From Saccharomycodes ludwigii (lineage: Eukaryota; Ascomycota; Saccharomycetes; Saccharomycodales; Saccharomycodaceae), in the NCBI RefSeq assembly GCF_020623625.1, contig NC_060202.1, positions 1,784,404 to 1,848,403 of the forward strand: a stretch of 64,000 bases of DNA, read 5' to 3'. The notes under the pieces were generated by a model that ran no database searches, was not told the DNA's origin, and saw nothing but the letters and a program-made list of their open reading frames with translations. The translations under genes and the position numbers were made by a program. Of this stretch, positions 50,520 through 63,394 are shown piece after piece; position 1 is the stretch's first letter; each line of letters begins with the position of its first letter.

Positions 50520-53500
50520 GCTTTATGCTTATTTTTTTTGTCAATATGATTTTACTCCTTTTTGATCAATTTTTTTTAAATTTTTTAAGTTCATCAATTT
50601 TTTTTTGTTTTCATCACAATCATTTAATTTTTATATGTATTTTCCTTAAGTTTGTTATAGTTCGTTTTTTTTACATATATATTAATATAAATTAACTTTT
50701 ATAAACAGTTATTTTTAACAAGATATTTTTTTTTGATAATATGGGAATACTTTTTTCTTGTTTCTCATACTAATTTTCTATTTTGATTTTTCTTCCACTG
50801 ATGGTTTTAAAAGTTTAATAATAATAATAACAGTAAAAAGAAGTGTCTTAAACTATGAAGAATAAGATAGATCTATTCTTTTGGAAGTAAATACTCGATC
50901 AATGGGATAATTTATGTTGTGTATTTTAAACCAATAATTCCAAACTTATAAGTCTGCTTAGATTCTATAAAATCGATGTTTATTTGTAACATGATTGGTG
51001 ATAAAGTTTCCCTTCATATATATATTATTCTTTAGTTAACAGGCTCTATGTTTTTTATTATTCCATAAGTCAAGTGTTTGTTAATAATTAGTTCATATAA
51101 GTGCTTGCTTTATCACAATGTATAATTATAATGATATAGTGAAAGACGAGTTTGAATATCCCGCAAGATGCATTCCTTGTCAACAGAGTACTTGTTATAT
51201 TTCATCAACTTTAGCGTATATTAAAGGAAAAAACATACAAATCGAGATCTTGTAATATAGATAGAAATTTGAAAACAATATTGAATAGTATTAATTGTAG
51301 TTTATGGTATTTAATTCATTGTGTATGTCTAATTGAGATGTTGTGATTCATTCATTTTGAGTTTGCTGCTATTTAGTGTTAATTAACAAAAATAAACTTC
51401 ATTCTTTACATATAATGAATTGTAACATAATCCATAAAACAAAACAAACTTGTTATTGGAAACTAGTCTTAAGTTTATTCACTAGGTTTTATCACATCTA
51501 TTATCCTTGTTGCAATATGTAATATTAAACTACTTAGTTTTTAGTTCTCTTTGCTTCATATGTTATCTGAATGCTTGAAATTATTTATGGTCTTGATAGT
51601 TACAATGACATAGTTTCTTTGGTAAATTTATAAAATATATTGGGTGAAAACTTGGTGCATTTCTAACTCTCCATAACTCTTGAAATAACTGGTGTTCAAA
51701 TGCAATTTCACTTTCTATATTTTATGTTAGATAACATTTATTAAAGTTTTATTGATAAAATAACATTGTGAATTTAGATGATATTTTTGAGCGAACGAAA
51801 AAAAAAAAATTATTTCTTTGGCTGCAAAAAAAAAAAAAAAAAAGATTTGTTTCGTAAAAAATGCTAAATATTTTCAAGCTGTGAATTACCAACAAAGTTA
51901 AAAAAAAACAGTTTGTTGATTATCAGAAATAACAAAACAAAACAAAACAAGTATTTTACACAATTTACAACAACTTACAAGAAATTAGAAAAGTTTTTGA
52001 TCAAAAAACAGATATTCAGGTAGTATTTAAAAAAACTATCAAAATACGAAATCATATCTACATTTTCAAAGAATGTTTCAACTAGATATATACTGATTGG
52101 AGTGAAGAAAAACAACACTATAAAGGGGCTGTTTATTATTATTTTGTTATTCTAGTGGATAACCATTGCGTGTTTGTTGGAATCATAATGACTGTACTGG
52201 AGTGAAGGACCATATTGTTAATAATAAGCACACATCAATATTTACATGTCATCCAAAATATAAGTGGTGTATAACTGATTAAGCATGATAAAAGTTTAAA
52301 AACAAAAGATACACTGAAAACACAAAAAGTGCCTATTTATTAAAGTATCAATTCACAAATCAATCAAATAACAAATAAGGTTATACTGTGCGATCTGACA
52401 CCTGAATACTTTTATTATATTTAATTTTTCATTCTAATACTGCGGATCTGTATAGCATTGGTATTACCACTTATAACTTTGTTTCTAATTACTATTTTAA
52501 AAAAGTGGGTTAGTAATAAGGCTTTTCTTTTTATTCTAATATCCTACTAGATCTAGAACTGACAACACACATACTCGGTTTATATCTACTGAGTGTATAC
52601 CAAACATTACTGTACCTAGAAATATTCAAAGATTCAGTGATATTTATGAAGACCAGCTATTGCATACATAAAATCTAAATGTGCATGTCAATTTATATAT
52701 TCTATTCATCAAAAAAAGGTTTATTACAAAATGACATTATATGATTAGTGTGGAATTTGACATTCTGATTTAGGTTGAAATGGACTTTTTTTTTTTTCCT
52801 CCCTAATTACAGGAGTAACACAAGTATTATTATGGAATATTGTATCAATATATTGGGAAATATGTTTACCTGGACAAGTGAGTAAGTAACAAGTTTATTT
52901 GTGATTTATTGTGTGACTAACATGAGTTGGTAAGAAATGACTTACTATTAGAAAGAGAAGGATATTTATTTTGACTAAAATCAAGGGCATTGCAAATAAT
53001 ATAATGAAACATATATTTTGTTACACTTTTAGGCACTTCACAGTACTGAATCTTAATTAATAATTACAGTCTATTTTGTTTTATATGTTACCAATTCAAT
53101 CATTTGAAATTAATAAGATCATCCAATTGTGGAAACGCAGTAGTGATCTTGTTACATAGCAGTTGTTGAAAAACTTATACAAAACTGGGATGTGTATTTG
53201 TGATACCAATTTCCTTCATTTTCTTTTTTCACCACGTACATTATTTTGTGAATAATATTTACAGGAAAATAAAAGAAGATTGTATTTGGAGCACGATTAT
53301 TATTGCTATTGATCAATATTCTAAATGTATTTTTGTGGAATAGCAGCAATCAATCCAAATCAGCAAAACACTTGACTACCATGTAATTCTAGTTTTTAAT
53401 GACATTTTGAACTGAGATCAAGTTAGATGATTTTTGTAAACAGATCAAGTGTAGTAACATTTTATATTTGTTGGTAAAACAGGAACCTTGACGTATCTTT

Positions 53501-55340
53501 TTAGTATTTCCTGTAATTTTTACACACACATGCTTTATAAGCTAGACAGGATTATTGTCAAAATTTTTAAATTGTTAGTGGAGATAACAATACTGATTTA
53601 GAGATTGTTTTTGAGAACTTATCACATGAAAAGAGACAGAGAGTTTTGTTTCATATCTCTTTACGAAACACATCATCATTAATACAAGTACAAATCAGAA
53701 ATAATAGATCATTTAACTCCCATAGCTTTTGGCCAATCACAACATTCACATTTCTGTGTTTCAAACTGTAAGATATTTTATCACTTATCATAACATCAAA
53801 ACATCTGAAATAAGGAAACAACAAAAGAAAGATGTGCTATATAGAATAGTTTGTGAACAATTGCCTTGATACGAGGAGACATAAGTTACCACTTATTTGT
53901 TGATGCTATAAGAATAATCTCTTTTGTGATGGTTTGAACAGACAAGTAAAAAATAAAACTTTAGGTGAAATAAGATCTAACAAAGTGTGGGTCAATAATG
54001 TGTAATGTACAATCTATTTTACGCTCTTGGATAACAAATTCTTGGGTGAAATGTAAATCTTGCTTGGTAACATTTTTACCAACTTGAAAACTATCCGAAC
54101 CTGTAGAGTAAATAATTGAGATTGGGGCATATTAGTGATCCAAAAACAATATAGTAATATGGCAATATTTATATGATTGTTCAGTGGACTAATAAAAGAC
54201 TTTGAGACAATGTATTAAAAAAAAAAAGCTCCATATTCCGTAAAAAAAAACAACATATTTTGTAATAATATGCACAACACTTAAGTGCATAGCCCAGTTT
54301 ATTTGATATTTCGGTAGAACACTTTTCAGACTGTTCAAATGCAGTTAATTTTATTATTTTGAGCACAATTACTGTTATGCCAAAGCCATGGACAAATAAC
54401 TTTTTTCCCCCTAAAGAGACTTGGATATATAACACAAACCTAGATACAAGTATAGTATTACTCCTGTAGCATGAGTAATATAATTTTCTTTGTATTAATC
54501 TAAACACAAGCTAGAAACGTAAATTCCATTAAAAAACTTGTGAAAATTTCCATTGGTTAACTGCTTGTATTATCAATTTATATTTCTACATTCTGATGCT
54601 GGAAGTAAATTTGGTGTGTGATATTGAGGATTGAAATGGATTTAATATGCATACGCTCACAAAATACAGAACACTCAGATCAACTATATGTTCACAAAAT
54701 TGGCAGACCGCCATAAATTTCCATCAAAGAATTTGGAATTTGTTGCACAGGCACTTTGTATATTTTTTTTTTTTGTATAGGTTATTCGATATAAAAAGTA
54801 TGTGTGTATGAATTAAAGTAATTGTGTAAAGGGTTGTTTTTTTTTTTTTTTTCTGTTCAAATGATTGATACTGTTTCTTTTTTTGTAGTAGTAGTTGTAG
54901 TAGCAACTCGAAATGGAAGATGCGTTTATGCAACCAAAAAAAAAAAAAAAAAAAAAGTGGTTACGTTGTCAATCACGTGCTATTGATAAAAATAAAAAAA
55001 AAGGAGTAAATTGTTTATCGATAAGGTTGTATAGACATAGCAAAGTGTATATAGATTTGTGTTATTCTGGTTAAATATTAAATTGGAATAGTAATTTAGA
55101 TAGACAGGACATACAGAATATAGGATTGCACAAAAGTTAAAAGTTGTTTCGCAGTGTTATTGTAGTTTATCTTGGTTGTTGAAAGTGGGGATGGAAAAGA
55201 TTGAATGAAAGATTAGATTTTTTTTTTTAATTTTTTTTTGAGATAAGATAAGGATGAAACTCGGGTTAAGCTTTGAATGGCAGTGATGGCATATCGGGAT
55301 ATATGCTATTTTCGGACTGCATGATTTTACTTTTTCTGTC
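50520..55340. other. gene desert, 4.8 kb
   Basis: AT-rich sequence with few long homopolymers and no ATG-started frame that looks like a gene. Short frames at 53152-53349 and 54181-54507 (the latter GTG-started) have no family resemblance. One small ATG frame (51118-51255) is listed separately. No tRNA or other RNA gene is recognised. It could be decayed gene sequence or a subtelomeric non-coding domain. Confidence 0.6.
51118..51255 (+). CDS. possible 45-aa Cys-containing small ORF
   Basis: An ATG-to-TAA frame of 45 codons whose central part reads EYPARCIPCQQSTC, with a CxxC plus a third Cys. It is protein-like compared with the surrounding noise, but short, without homology that I recognise, and could be a relic or chance. 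Confidence 0.15.
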   Translation: MYNYNDIVKDEFEYPARCIPCQQSTCYISSTLAYIKGKNIQIEIL

Positions 55341-55500
55341 GTTTTTTTTAGGCTCTAATTTGTGGGTTATTTTTTGGACCCTTTTTTAGGGCCCTATATT
55401 TAACCCTAATTTCTCGACACTATTTTTTTGATCCTATATCTTAGTCTCTAATTGTTTGACTCTGTTTTTTTCAACTTTAAATTTTTAGGGCTTTATTTTT
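55341..55500. promoter_or_regulatory. TTAGGG/CCCTAA cluster, Tbf1-like subtelomeric element
   Basis: A degenerate repeat with CTCTAATT/CCCTAATT starts near 55353, 55404 and 55446 contains TTAGGG (55386-55391, within the palindrome TTAGGGCCCTA), AACCCTAA (55402-55409) and TTAGGG (55485-55490). RCCCTAA is the known Tbf1 recognition sequence in yeast subtelomeric (STR/core X) repeats. The function here is inferred. Confidence 0.45.
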
Positions 55501-55599
55501 TTCAATAACAAATCGTATAAAATGAGTAAATTTGTTTATTTATTTTCTGCTATAAGATTTTAACATTGTGCTTGTATAAATCAAACCAGTACAAAATAA

Positions 55600-56012
55600 T
55601 AATCATCATATTTATAAAAAGTCAACTTTATTTTTTTTTAATATCATATAGATACTTAATAGTGTTTTCTTATATCATTTATAACTATGCAAAATTATAT
55701 AAGATGTATTTTATTTCTTATATTTTCAATCTTCATTTTTTTGTCCTTTTTATATCTTGATTTCTTTGCTTCAATCAAACAATATCAGTTTCTGAATTGT
55801 CGCTAAATGATTTCAAGTTAACAACTTTTAGCGATACTTAACTACCGATGATTCCTTATCAGATTCTTATCTTGACAAGCTTTAAGTAAACAAGTTGTCG
55901 GAATTCAAGTTCCTCAATATTTAAAGTATAATCGTAGTTTTTTGATTAGTATATTTCCCAATTTGGTATTTGATTCCAATAATATTTCCTTATTTGTAAT
56001 TTGGTTCCAACA
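55600..56012 (-). repeat. diverged copia LTR (approximate left edge)
   Basis: Ends at 56012 in TTTGGTTCCAACA (element strand TGTTGGAACC). It shares with the intact element's LTR a promoter core: GTCCTTTTTATATCTTGATT at 55743 versus GTCCTTTATATACCTTGATT at 32833, followed in both by TTCAATCAA. The left boundary is not clear; further LTR-end-like pieces lie at about 55960. Confidence 0.55.
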
Positions 56013-56127
56013 GTTGCAATCTTTCCCAATTATCTTATCAGAAATATATATTATTTCTTTTATATGTTGCATGTTACATCTCACATGTCTAGTAAATTTA
56101 ATTCCCTATTGAAATTCGGTTCCAACA
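56013..56127 (-). repeat. second LTR end fragment
   Basis: Ends in ATTCGGTTCCAACA at 56127, directly joined to a protease-coding remnant. It is evidence of an internally deleted or nested element. Confidence 0.5.
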
Positions 56128-57206
56128 TAAGCATTCCTTGGGAACAATTGTGGTCTCTGAACCAGTATCATACATGATATCTCTAATTTCAGACTGAGCA
56201 GTTTTTAAAACTTTCTTAACCAATCTAAGCCTAAGGGTACTTGATGGCGGGTGATTTCCTCTCTCTCATTAAATAATTTAATCTCTTTGATTTTAACTTC
56301 TTTCTCCTTCAACTCAGGACAATTAGGTCTGATATGTCCTTCTTGTCGACAATTATAGCAAACAACAGGTTTATTACTGCTAACATTTTTAGCAAAACCT
56401 TCATTGGATCTTTTGTTATAGATACCTTTTTTTTTCTTATAATTTTCCTTATCACGAAAAAATTGTCTGGCAAACGGATCTTTATCAAATCTACAGGTTA
56501 TTGCAATTTCCTTTTCCTTTTCATGATATATATTTGTGATAATTTCATAGATTTCTTCAAAGTCAACGTCTAACTTACCACGGTTTAGGAGCAAAATAAT
56601 ATCCTTAACTTTGTGATAATCTTTCTTCATAGATGCCATAATCCTTCTTTTCATCTCATATTCACTCATCTCACAATCGTACTTCTTGGTTCTAATTATC
56701 AAATTTTTTACCTTAGTGATGTAGTTCGCTGCACTAACGCTACCATCATAATACAAGTTGGACCATTCCTGGGAAATTTCTCTTATAATTGATGTTTTGG
56801 TTTTATCATAAATACCGGCATCAATATCAAGTAGAAGTTGCAAACCATCCTTTGTGCTAGCCCCATTTGGAAAGCAATCCCTATGATATAATAAGAATTC
56901 GTTTATAAAATTTAACGTCTCTGATCCATAGACGGATTCAGCATTCTTTTCAAGTAAACACCCTAAACCATTAAGTTTCATTTTCAACAATAAACCTTTC
57001 ATATGAAAGATGAAATCGTTTTTTTTTATATCCGTATAATTGCTAGAATATAACAAGTTATAAAGCTTGTCGAGTACTTCATCTTTAGAAAGCATAACTG
57101 AATTCCTCTCAGTGTGAGTGCCATGTTCAGATGAAACCTGATCTGAAGTGATATTATTATTATTATTGGAATTATACGGATGGGACATTATTAGTAGATC
57201 AACCAT
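56128..57206 (-). pseudogene. copia gag ORF with protease stub, pol deleted
   Basis: The frame 56205-57206 (333 codons, intact) is a Gag homologous to that of the full element: EWSNLYYDGS, MSEYEMKRRIMASMKKDY and EEIYEIITNIY match its EWKKLHYDGS, MSDYEIKYRLIKSLKGAY and EDILDIIVKRY. It ends with a zinc knuckle CYNCRQEGHIRPNC. A second Met at 57188 is an alternative start. Past the Gag stop, the -1 frame continues with KKVLKTAQSEIRDIMYDTGS, the aspartic protease motif (DTGS at 56158-56169). It is then cut off by LTR-like sequence at 56127. All of integrase, RT and RNase H is absent. It is a relic or a gag-only derivative; an intact Gag could still be made. Confidence 0.85.
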
Positions 57207-57319
57207 GAAACTGTATGTTTAGTAAAGTTATATTATTGACTATAATATTTTTACTGAATGTTCTCTTTTATTATTTGTAAATATATTTTTCAATACACTA
57301 TTGGAATTTGGTTCCAACA
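57207..57319 (-). repeat. LTR end fragment upstream of gag relic
   Basis: Ends at 57319 in TTGGAATTTGGTTCCAACA, the same terminus as at 56012 and 56127. Only ~113 bp separate it from the gag ATG, much shorter than the 359 bp in the intact element, so the 5' LTR is probably shortened. Confidence 0.5.
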
Positions 57320-58120
57320 AAAATATTTATTTATTCGAGATTTATATGAGTGAGTTCTTGTGGGACACAGTGTATAATTATTTTATTTATGAGAGAAATT
57401 ACGATGTCTGTATTTTGTTTTATTTTTATATATTTGTTATTTTTTTTTTGAGCGAGTAGAATTTATTAAAAAAATTTTTTTTTGTTTTTATTTCTCGTTT
57501 AGTAATTTATAGATTGGGAAAATAGGATCACGTGGATTATACAAAAAAAGAAATTTTGTTTCATTAAAAATTAATATTTACTTTTTGAAATTATTTATTA
57601 GGAGATACGCGCGATGGGATTAGATTGCTACTGCTGCATAATGAACGTATAACAAGCAAACAAATACAATCAAGAAGAAAATATACGACACAGTAATAAA
57701 CGCGAAAAAAAATATTAATTGAACTCACAGAAAGCGACGCATTGAGAAGGCGTACAACTACCAAATAAAAAAAAAAATAATAAAAAAACAAGCGAGTTAT
57801 TTATACGAGATTGGATTGGGCACCAAATATTTTCACGATGTAAAAGAAGCGGGTGGCAAATAAAGAAAAAGTTGTATTTCAATTAGCACATTACACAACT
57901 TGATTACATTGATTACATTCATTATACAAAGTGTATATGTAATAAGAAACAAGTAAAATACACAGAATAACAAGTAAATTAACATGAACCAAGAAGATTA
58001 TTAGAGTTTACAACAATTTAAAATAAAAAAGACAGGGTTGATAGGTGGATTACATTATGGAGAGTGTTTGAAAGAAGAAGGAAAGATCACGTTTTTTTTT
58101 TATTTTTTTTTTTTTTAAAT
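57320..58120. other. subtelomeric spacer, no gene
   Basis: AT-rich sequence with normal C content (57600-58010 even C-rich relative to G on the plus strand) and T tracts. A 66-codon minus frame (57591-57791) is not supported. Confidence 0.5.
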
Positions 58121-59819
58121 TTAGTCAGGATTTATTCGAGCAAGTGAGTAAGTGAGTGATTGTAGTAGATATTTTGTTTTAGATTTTATTTTATTTGTAG
58201 GAATTATTAGGATATTTGAGTTTTGAGTTGGGTTGTATTTGGTTGATTATGTTTAATGGTTTTCTGTGTGGGTGTGATTTCTTAAAAAAAAATTTTTTTC
58301 TTTTTTTCTTTTTTTTCTTTTTTTCTTTTTTTTCTTTTTTTCTTTTTTTTCTTTTTTTTTTTTTTTTTTTCTTTCTCAGTTGATAATTTATGAAAATAAT
58401 CATGTGACTGTTGTAGCTTAGTTCGTGTGTGTTCTTGTTTGATCACGTTGTGCTTTTTGCGCGGATCAGATTTGTTAAAAAAAATATTTTTTTTTTGTCG
58501 GATAACAAGTTGTGTTTTTTTGCACGTGTAAGATTTGTTAAAAAAAAAATAATTTTTTTTCTTTGGTTGATAAGTTATTAGAGTTGTTAAGAAATGATGA
58601 GTTGAGTTGTATGGATTATGCTTGAAATATAAATTTACAGGTTTATATTAGAGCTAGTGATTATCATTGATATGACTGATTATTTAATTAAAAGGCATAT
58701 GATATGAGGAATTAATTGGATAATATACAAGATATAAGAACACATTGGATAAAAAAAACAAACAAAGAGACAAGGATATGATAATATTATTAGTGATAGT
58801 TATATTGAGAGGATAAGTGGAGTCTTTGACAAACAGGTTGGAGTTATAGTGGTGGATAATTGAGTTGAGTTGTGGAGAAAGTAGGATTTATTATTATTAT
58901 TCTTTTTATTTTGTTAGGTGATGAGATATTTTGATAGATGATATATTTAATAAATGCAATTATTATGAATGATGGGATTAGAAATAGTATCAAAAGTATG
59001 ATGGGATTAGAGTTAGGATTATAATTATGATGGGAGTATTAGTATATTTATAGATATGAAGACGAGATTAGTATAATAGGATTAGAGTTGAAATTGAATT
59101 ACTAGAGTATTGGGATTATTTATTTATTGAATTATAGATAGGGTGAGATTATTAGTTATATTATGATTACTATCGTACTTAGATTACAAGTGAGTTGTGA
59201 AGATTTATACAGTCGAATTAGAAATGTATTTAGATGATAAGTGAGTTGAGATTGTGTATTGGGAGATGTGGGTATGTTAGAATTATGAATGAAGTATATT
59301 TAAATATTGGAGATATTTGGATTGAATATGGTGAGGGATTCTAGATGGAGTATGATTAGAAGTATGTTTGAGTTATTGATATATTATTAGTATAATTGGA
59401 ATTGGATTATAGATAGTGTGGAGTTATTGGATATTGAGATTATAAAAACATATTGACCATGATACAAGGATTATTGATAAATTTGGATAATTATTATACG
59501 GATAGTATAAGTATATTAGAATAGTTATTCTAATGAGATAATTATTAGATTGGGATTATGAATATATTTGAATAATTAGTATGTTAAGGTGACAAGTAGA
59601 TTGGTATAACTATTGATATAGATGGAATAGAAGTGGGGTTAGACAATAAAGATATTTGGAGGATAAGTATTGGATATGATTATAAATGTAGAATGAGACG
59701 ACTAGGATATAGAGTATAAGAGTGGTGAGACATGATTATAAATGCTATTGAGATTATGAATATGAATATGAATATGAATGATTATTATAAATACAAATTG
59801 GGGATATGATTAGTAGAAT

Positions 59820-60830
59820 GATTATTGGAGTGATACAATAAATATATATGGAGGATAATTATACTGAGACATTCAGAGTATTATAGTTATGAGGATTTAT
59901 TTTGGTTATAAGGATGGATGGATCGTTATTATGATATGATTATAAATGCTATTGGGAGTATGATATTGTTATTATAAATATAGTAGAATAATTATTGGAG
60001 TGAGACAATAAATATATATGGAGGATAATTATATTGAGATATCTAGAGTATTATAGTTATGAGAATTTATTTTGATTATAAAGATGAATGGATAGTTATT
60101 ATGACATTATTATGAATATTAATGGAGGATATGAATATGAATATGAATGGATGATAATTATAAATATGAATTGGAGATACGATTAGTAGAATGATTATTG
60201 GAGTGATACAATAAATATATATGGAGGATAACTATATTGAGACATTCAGAGTATTATAGTTATGAGTATTTATTTTGATTATAAAGATGGATGGAAAGTT
60301 ATTATGACATTATTATGAATATTAATGGGGGATGTGAATATGAATATGAATGGATGATAATTATAAATATGAATTGGGGATACGATTAGTAGAATAATTA
60401 TGATATTGGCATGATAAATATAGGAGAATGATTATTAGAGTGAGACAATAAATATATATGGAGGATAATTATACTGAGACATTCAGAGTATTATAGTTAT
60501 GAGGATTTATTTTGGTTATAAAGATGGATGGATAGTTATTATGATATGATTGTAGATGTTATTGGGAGTATGATATTGGTATTATAAATATAGTAGAATA
60601 ATTATTGGAGTGAGACAATAAATATATATGGAGGATAACTATATTGAGACATTCAGAATATTATAGTTATGAGTATTTATTTTGATTATAAAGATGGATG
60701 GATAGTTATTATGACATTATTATAAATATTAATGGAGGATATGAATATGAATATGAATGGATGATTATTATAAATATAAATGGAGGATTATTTGATTGAG
60801 ATTATCAATTTATATATATATATAGTATAA
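59820..60830 (+). repeat. tandem composite repeat, ~170-240-bp units
   Basis: Five copies of a block containing ACAATAAATATATATGGAGG, at about 59834, 60004, 60208, 60446 and 60616. Each is followed by ATTCAGA.TATTATAGTTATGA (or TATCTAGA) and a GGATGGA-containing segment. Spacing alternates between about 170 and 205-240 bp because of an optional GAATATGAATAT-rich insert. Confidence 0.85.
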
Positions 60831-62879
60831 GGATATGAATATAACAAACATATTATTATTATAAGATTAGTGGGATAATTATTATGAATGGATGGATGTT
60901 GATAAGTTATTAGTTGATTTAGATTATAAATATATGTGGAATATGAATATATTAGGAATAATTATTATATGATGAGTGGTATAAGTATATATGAATTATA
61001 AGTATAGTGGGAATAATTATTATATTATGAGAGTAGGTATATTATAATTATGTATTTATATTATAAATAACCAAGTAATGTAAGTACATATGAATTATAA
61101 ATATATATAGTATAGAAATATTATAATCAAAGTATAGTAAGATAATAAATATATGAGTTGTATAAGTATATTATAATTATAATATATGTATTATTAGTAT
61201 ATTATAGATATAAATATATAAGTAGTATATTATAATTATAGTTATAAATATATAAGTAGTATAATTGAATAATTATTATATATAAGTAGTATAAGTATAT
61301 TATAATTATAAATATATAAGTAATATAAGTATATTATAGTTATAAATATATAAGTAGTATAATTGAATAATTATTATATATGAATTATAAATATAGTAGG
61401 GATAACTATTATAGATATAATATAAATAACTTGTTAATATTATAAGTATAATAAGATATTTATAATATTGAAATTGGAAATATTATTGAGAGTATAAGTA
61501 TGAATTAATAATTATGATGTATGGATAATAACAGTTGATTGATAAGTATTATATATAGGATATTATTACTATAATGATATTGGAAGAATATATATAGTAT
61601 AAGAATATTGTTGGGATTACAAATATTAGAATAAGATGGTTAGATATGGATTAGTATTATTGTGATTATGGATATTGGAAGAAGATTATAATTATAAAGA
61701 TATTATTATTATTATAAATATATTATGAATAATTATTATATAATGAGTACAAGAATATTATTGAGATTATAACTATAAGAATAAGATGAGTATTATATAT
61801 GGATTAGAATTAGTATGTGAATTATTATAAGGATATAGTTATGAGTATAAATATAAGAGGAGGATGATTATAATAATATTGTTGGTATTATTAATATGGA
61901 ATTAAGATTATTAGTATAATGGTATTATTAATAGTATAGATATGAAATTAAGATTATTATTATAAAGATATTACTATTATTATGAACAAGAGAGTAAGAT
62001 GATTATTATATATGGATTAGTATTAATATAATAATATTGTTGGTATTATAAATAGAAGAAGAATATTATTACAAAGATATTATTATTATTATGAATATGA
62101 GGGTAAGATTATTATTGTATATGGATTGCTATTATGAATGTGAGAGTAAGATTATTATAATAATATTGTTGGTATTATAACTAGAAGAAGGATATTATTA
62201 TAATAATGTTATTGGGGTAATTATGAATATGAGGGTAAGATTATTATTATATATGGATTGCTATTATAATTATAATGATAATATGGAATTAAGATGATAA
62301 TTATATATGGATTACTGTCATTATTGGAATATTATTGAGGTTATAAATACAAAAGTAAGATGATAATTATATATGGATTACTGTCATTATTGGAATATTG
62401 TTGGTAGTATGAATATTAAAAGAAGATTATAGTTATAAAGATATTGTTATTATTATGAATATGAGGGTAAGATGATTATTATAATGGTATTATTAATATT
62501 ATAAGAATATTGGAGGGATTATGGATATTGGAATAATATTATTATAAAGATATAATTAGTATAAATATGAGGATAAGATGATTATTATTACTATTATGAA
62601 TATGGAATTAAGATTATAATTATATCTTTAGTATAAGATTATTATTGAGATTATGAATATGGAATTAAGATGATAATTATGAATATGAGAGTAAGATGAT
62701 TATTATATATTTAATATTAGAATACTGTTGAGCTTATAAATATATGTAGTATAATAATAGTGTTGGTATTATGAATACTAGAACAAGATGATTATTATAA
62801 AGATATTATTATTATATATAGATTGGTATTAATATGATTATTATGAATATGAGAGTAAGATGATTGTTATATATGTAGT

Positions 62880-63095
62880 ATAATAATAATGTTGAGATTA
62901 TAAATATATTTAGTATAATAATATTATTGTAGTTACTAATATATTAGTTCATATATGTAGTATAATAATATTATTGTAGTTATGAATATATGTGGTATTA
63001 TAATAATGTTGAGATTATAAATATATTAATTCATATATGTAGTATAATAATATTATTGTAGTTATTAATATGTTAGTTCATATATGTAGTACATA
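62880..63095 (+). repeat. short tandem duplications
   Basis: TTCATATATGTAGTA recurs at about 62948, 63030 and 63077, and GTTGAGATTATAAATATAT at about 62890 and 63009. Confidence 0.8.
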
Positions 63096-63394
63096 TTTAA
63101 TATAAAGATGATTAATGAGATTAGAAGTGGAAAATGATTGGGATTAGCAAGGTGGTATAAGTGGGAGTATATTTGGATGAATAATTGAGATGGAATTAGA
63201 AGATATTGGGGATAATTTGTACATTTTGATTATAATGGATGTGGGATAAATATATTGGTGAGAGTATAATGAGTTTGGATTAGAAATATATGGACAGGGT
63301 TAAAAGAGATTGGGTGTGGGTATAAATATATATTGACGAGATTAGAAAGCATTTGTGGTAGAAATATATTGGGATAATTACGATATGGTGAATA

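Larger units (their letters stand above)
58120..63394 (+). repeat. C-depleted, G-skewed degenerate repeat domain
   Basis: About 5.3 kb in which the plus strand is almost free of C while G stays common. Hand counts in 60-base lines: 59341-59400 has 1 C and 14 G; 60121-60180 has 1 C and 14 G; 61201-61260 has 0 C and 6 G. It is built of short degenerate units (GGATTA, GAATATGAAT, TATAAGTAGTATA). A T/C tract (58288-58375) near the left edge is an exception. No coding frame of note is present. The G-rich strand is the same as the telomeric G strand at the end of the window. Confidence 0.85.

Noticed and set aside
54181-54507. 108-codon minus frame in the gene desert
   Set aside because: It begins at GTG and shows no domain or sensible composition.
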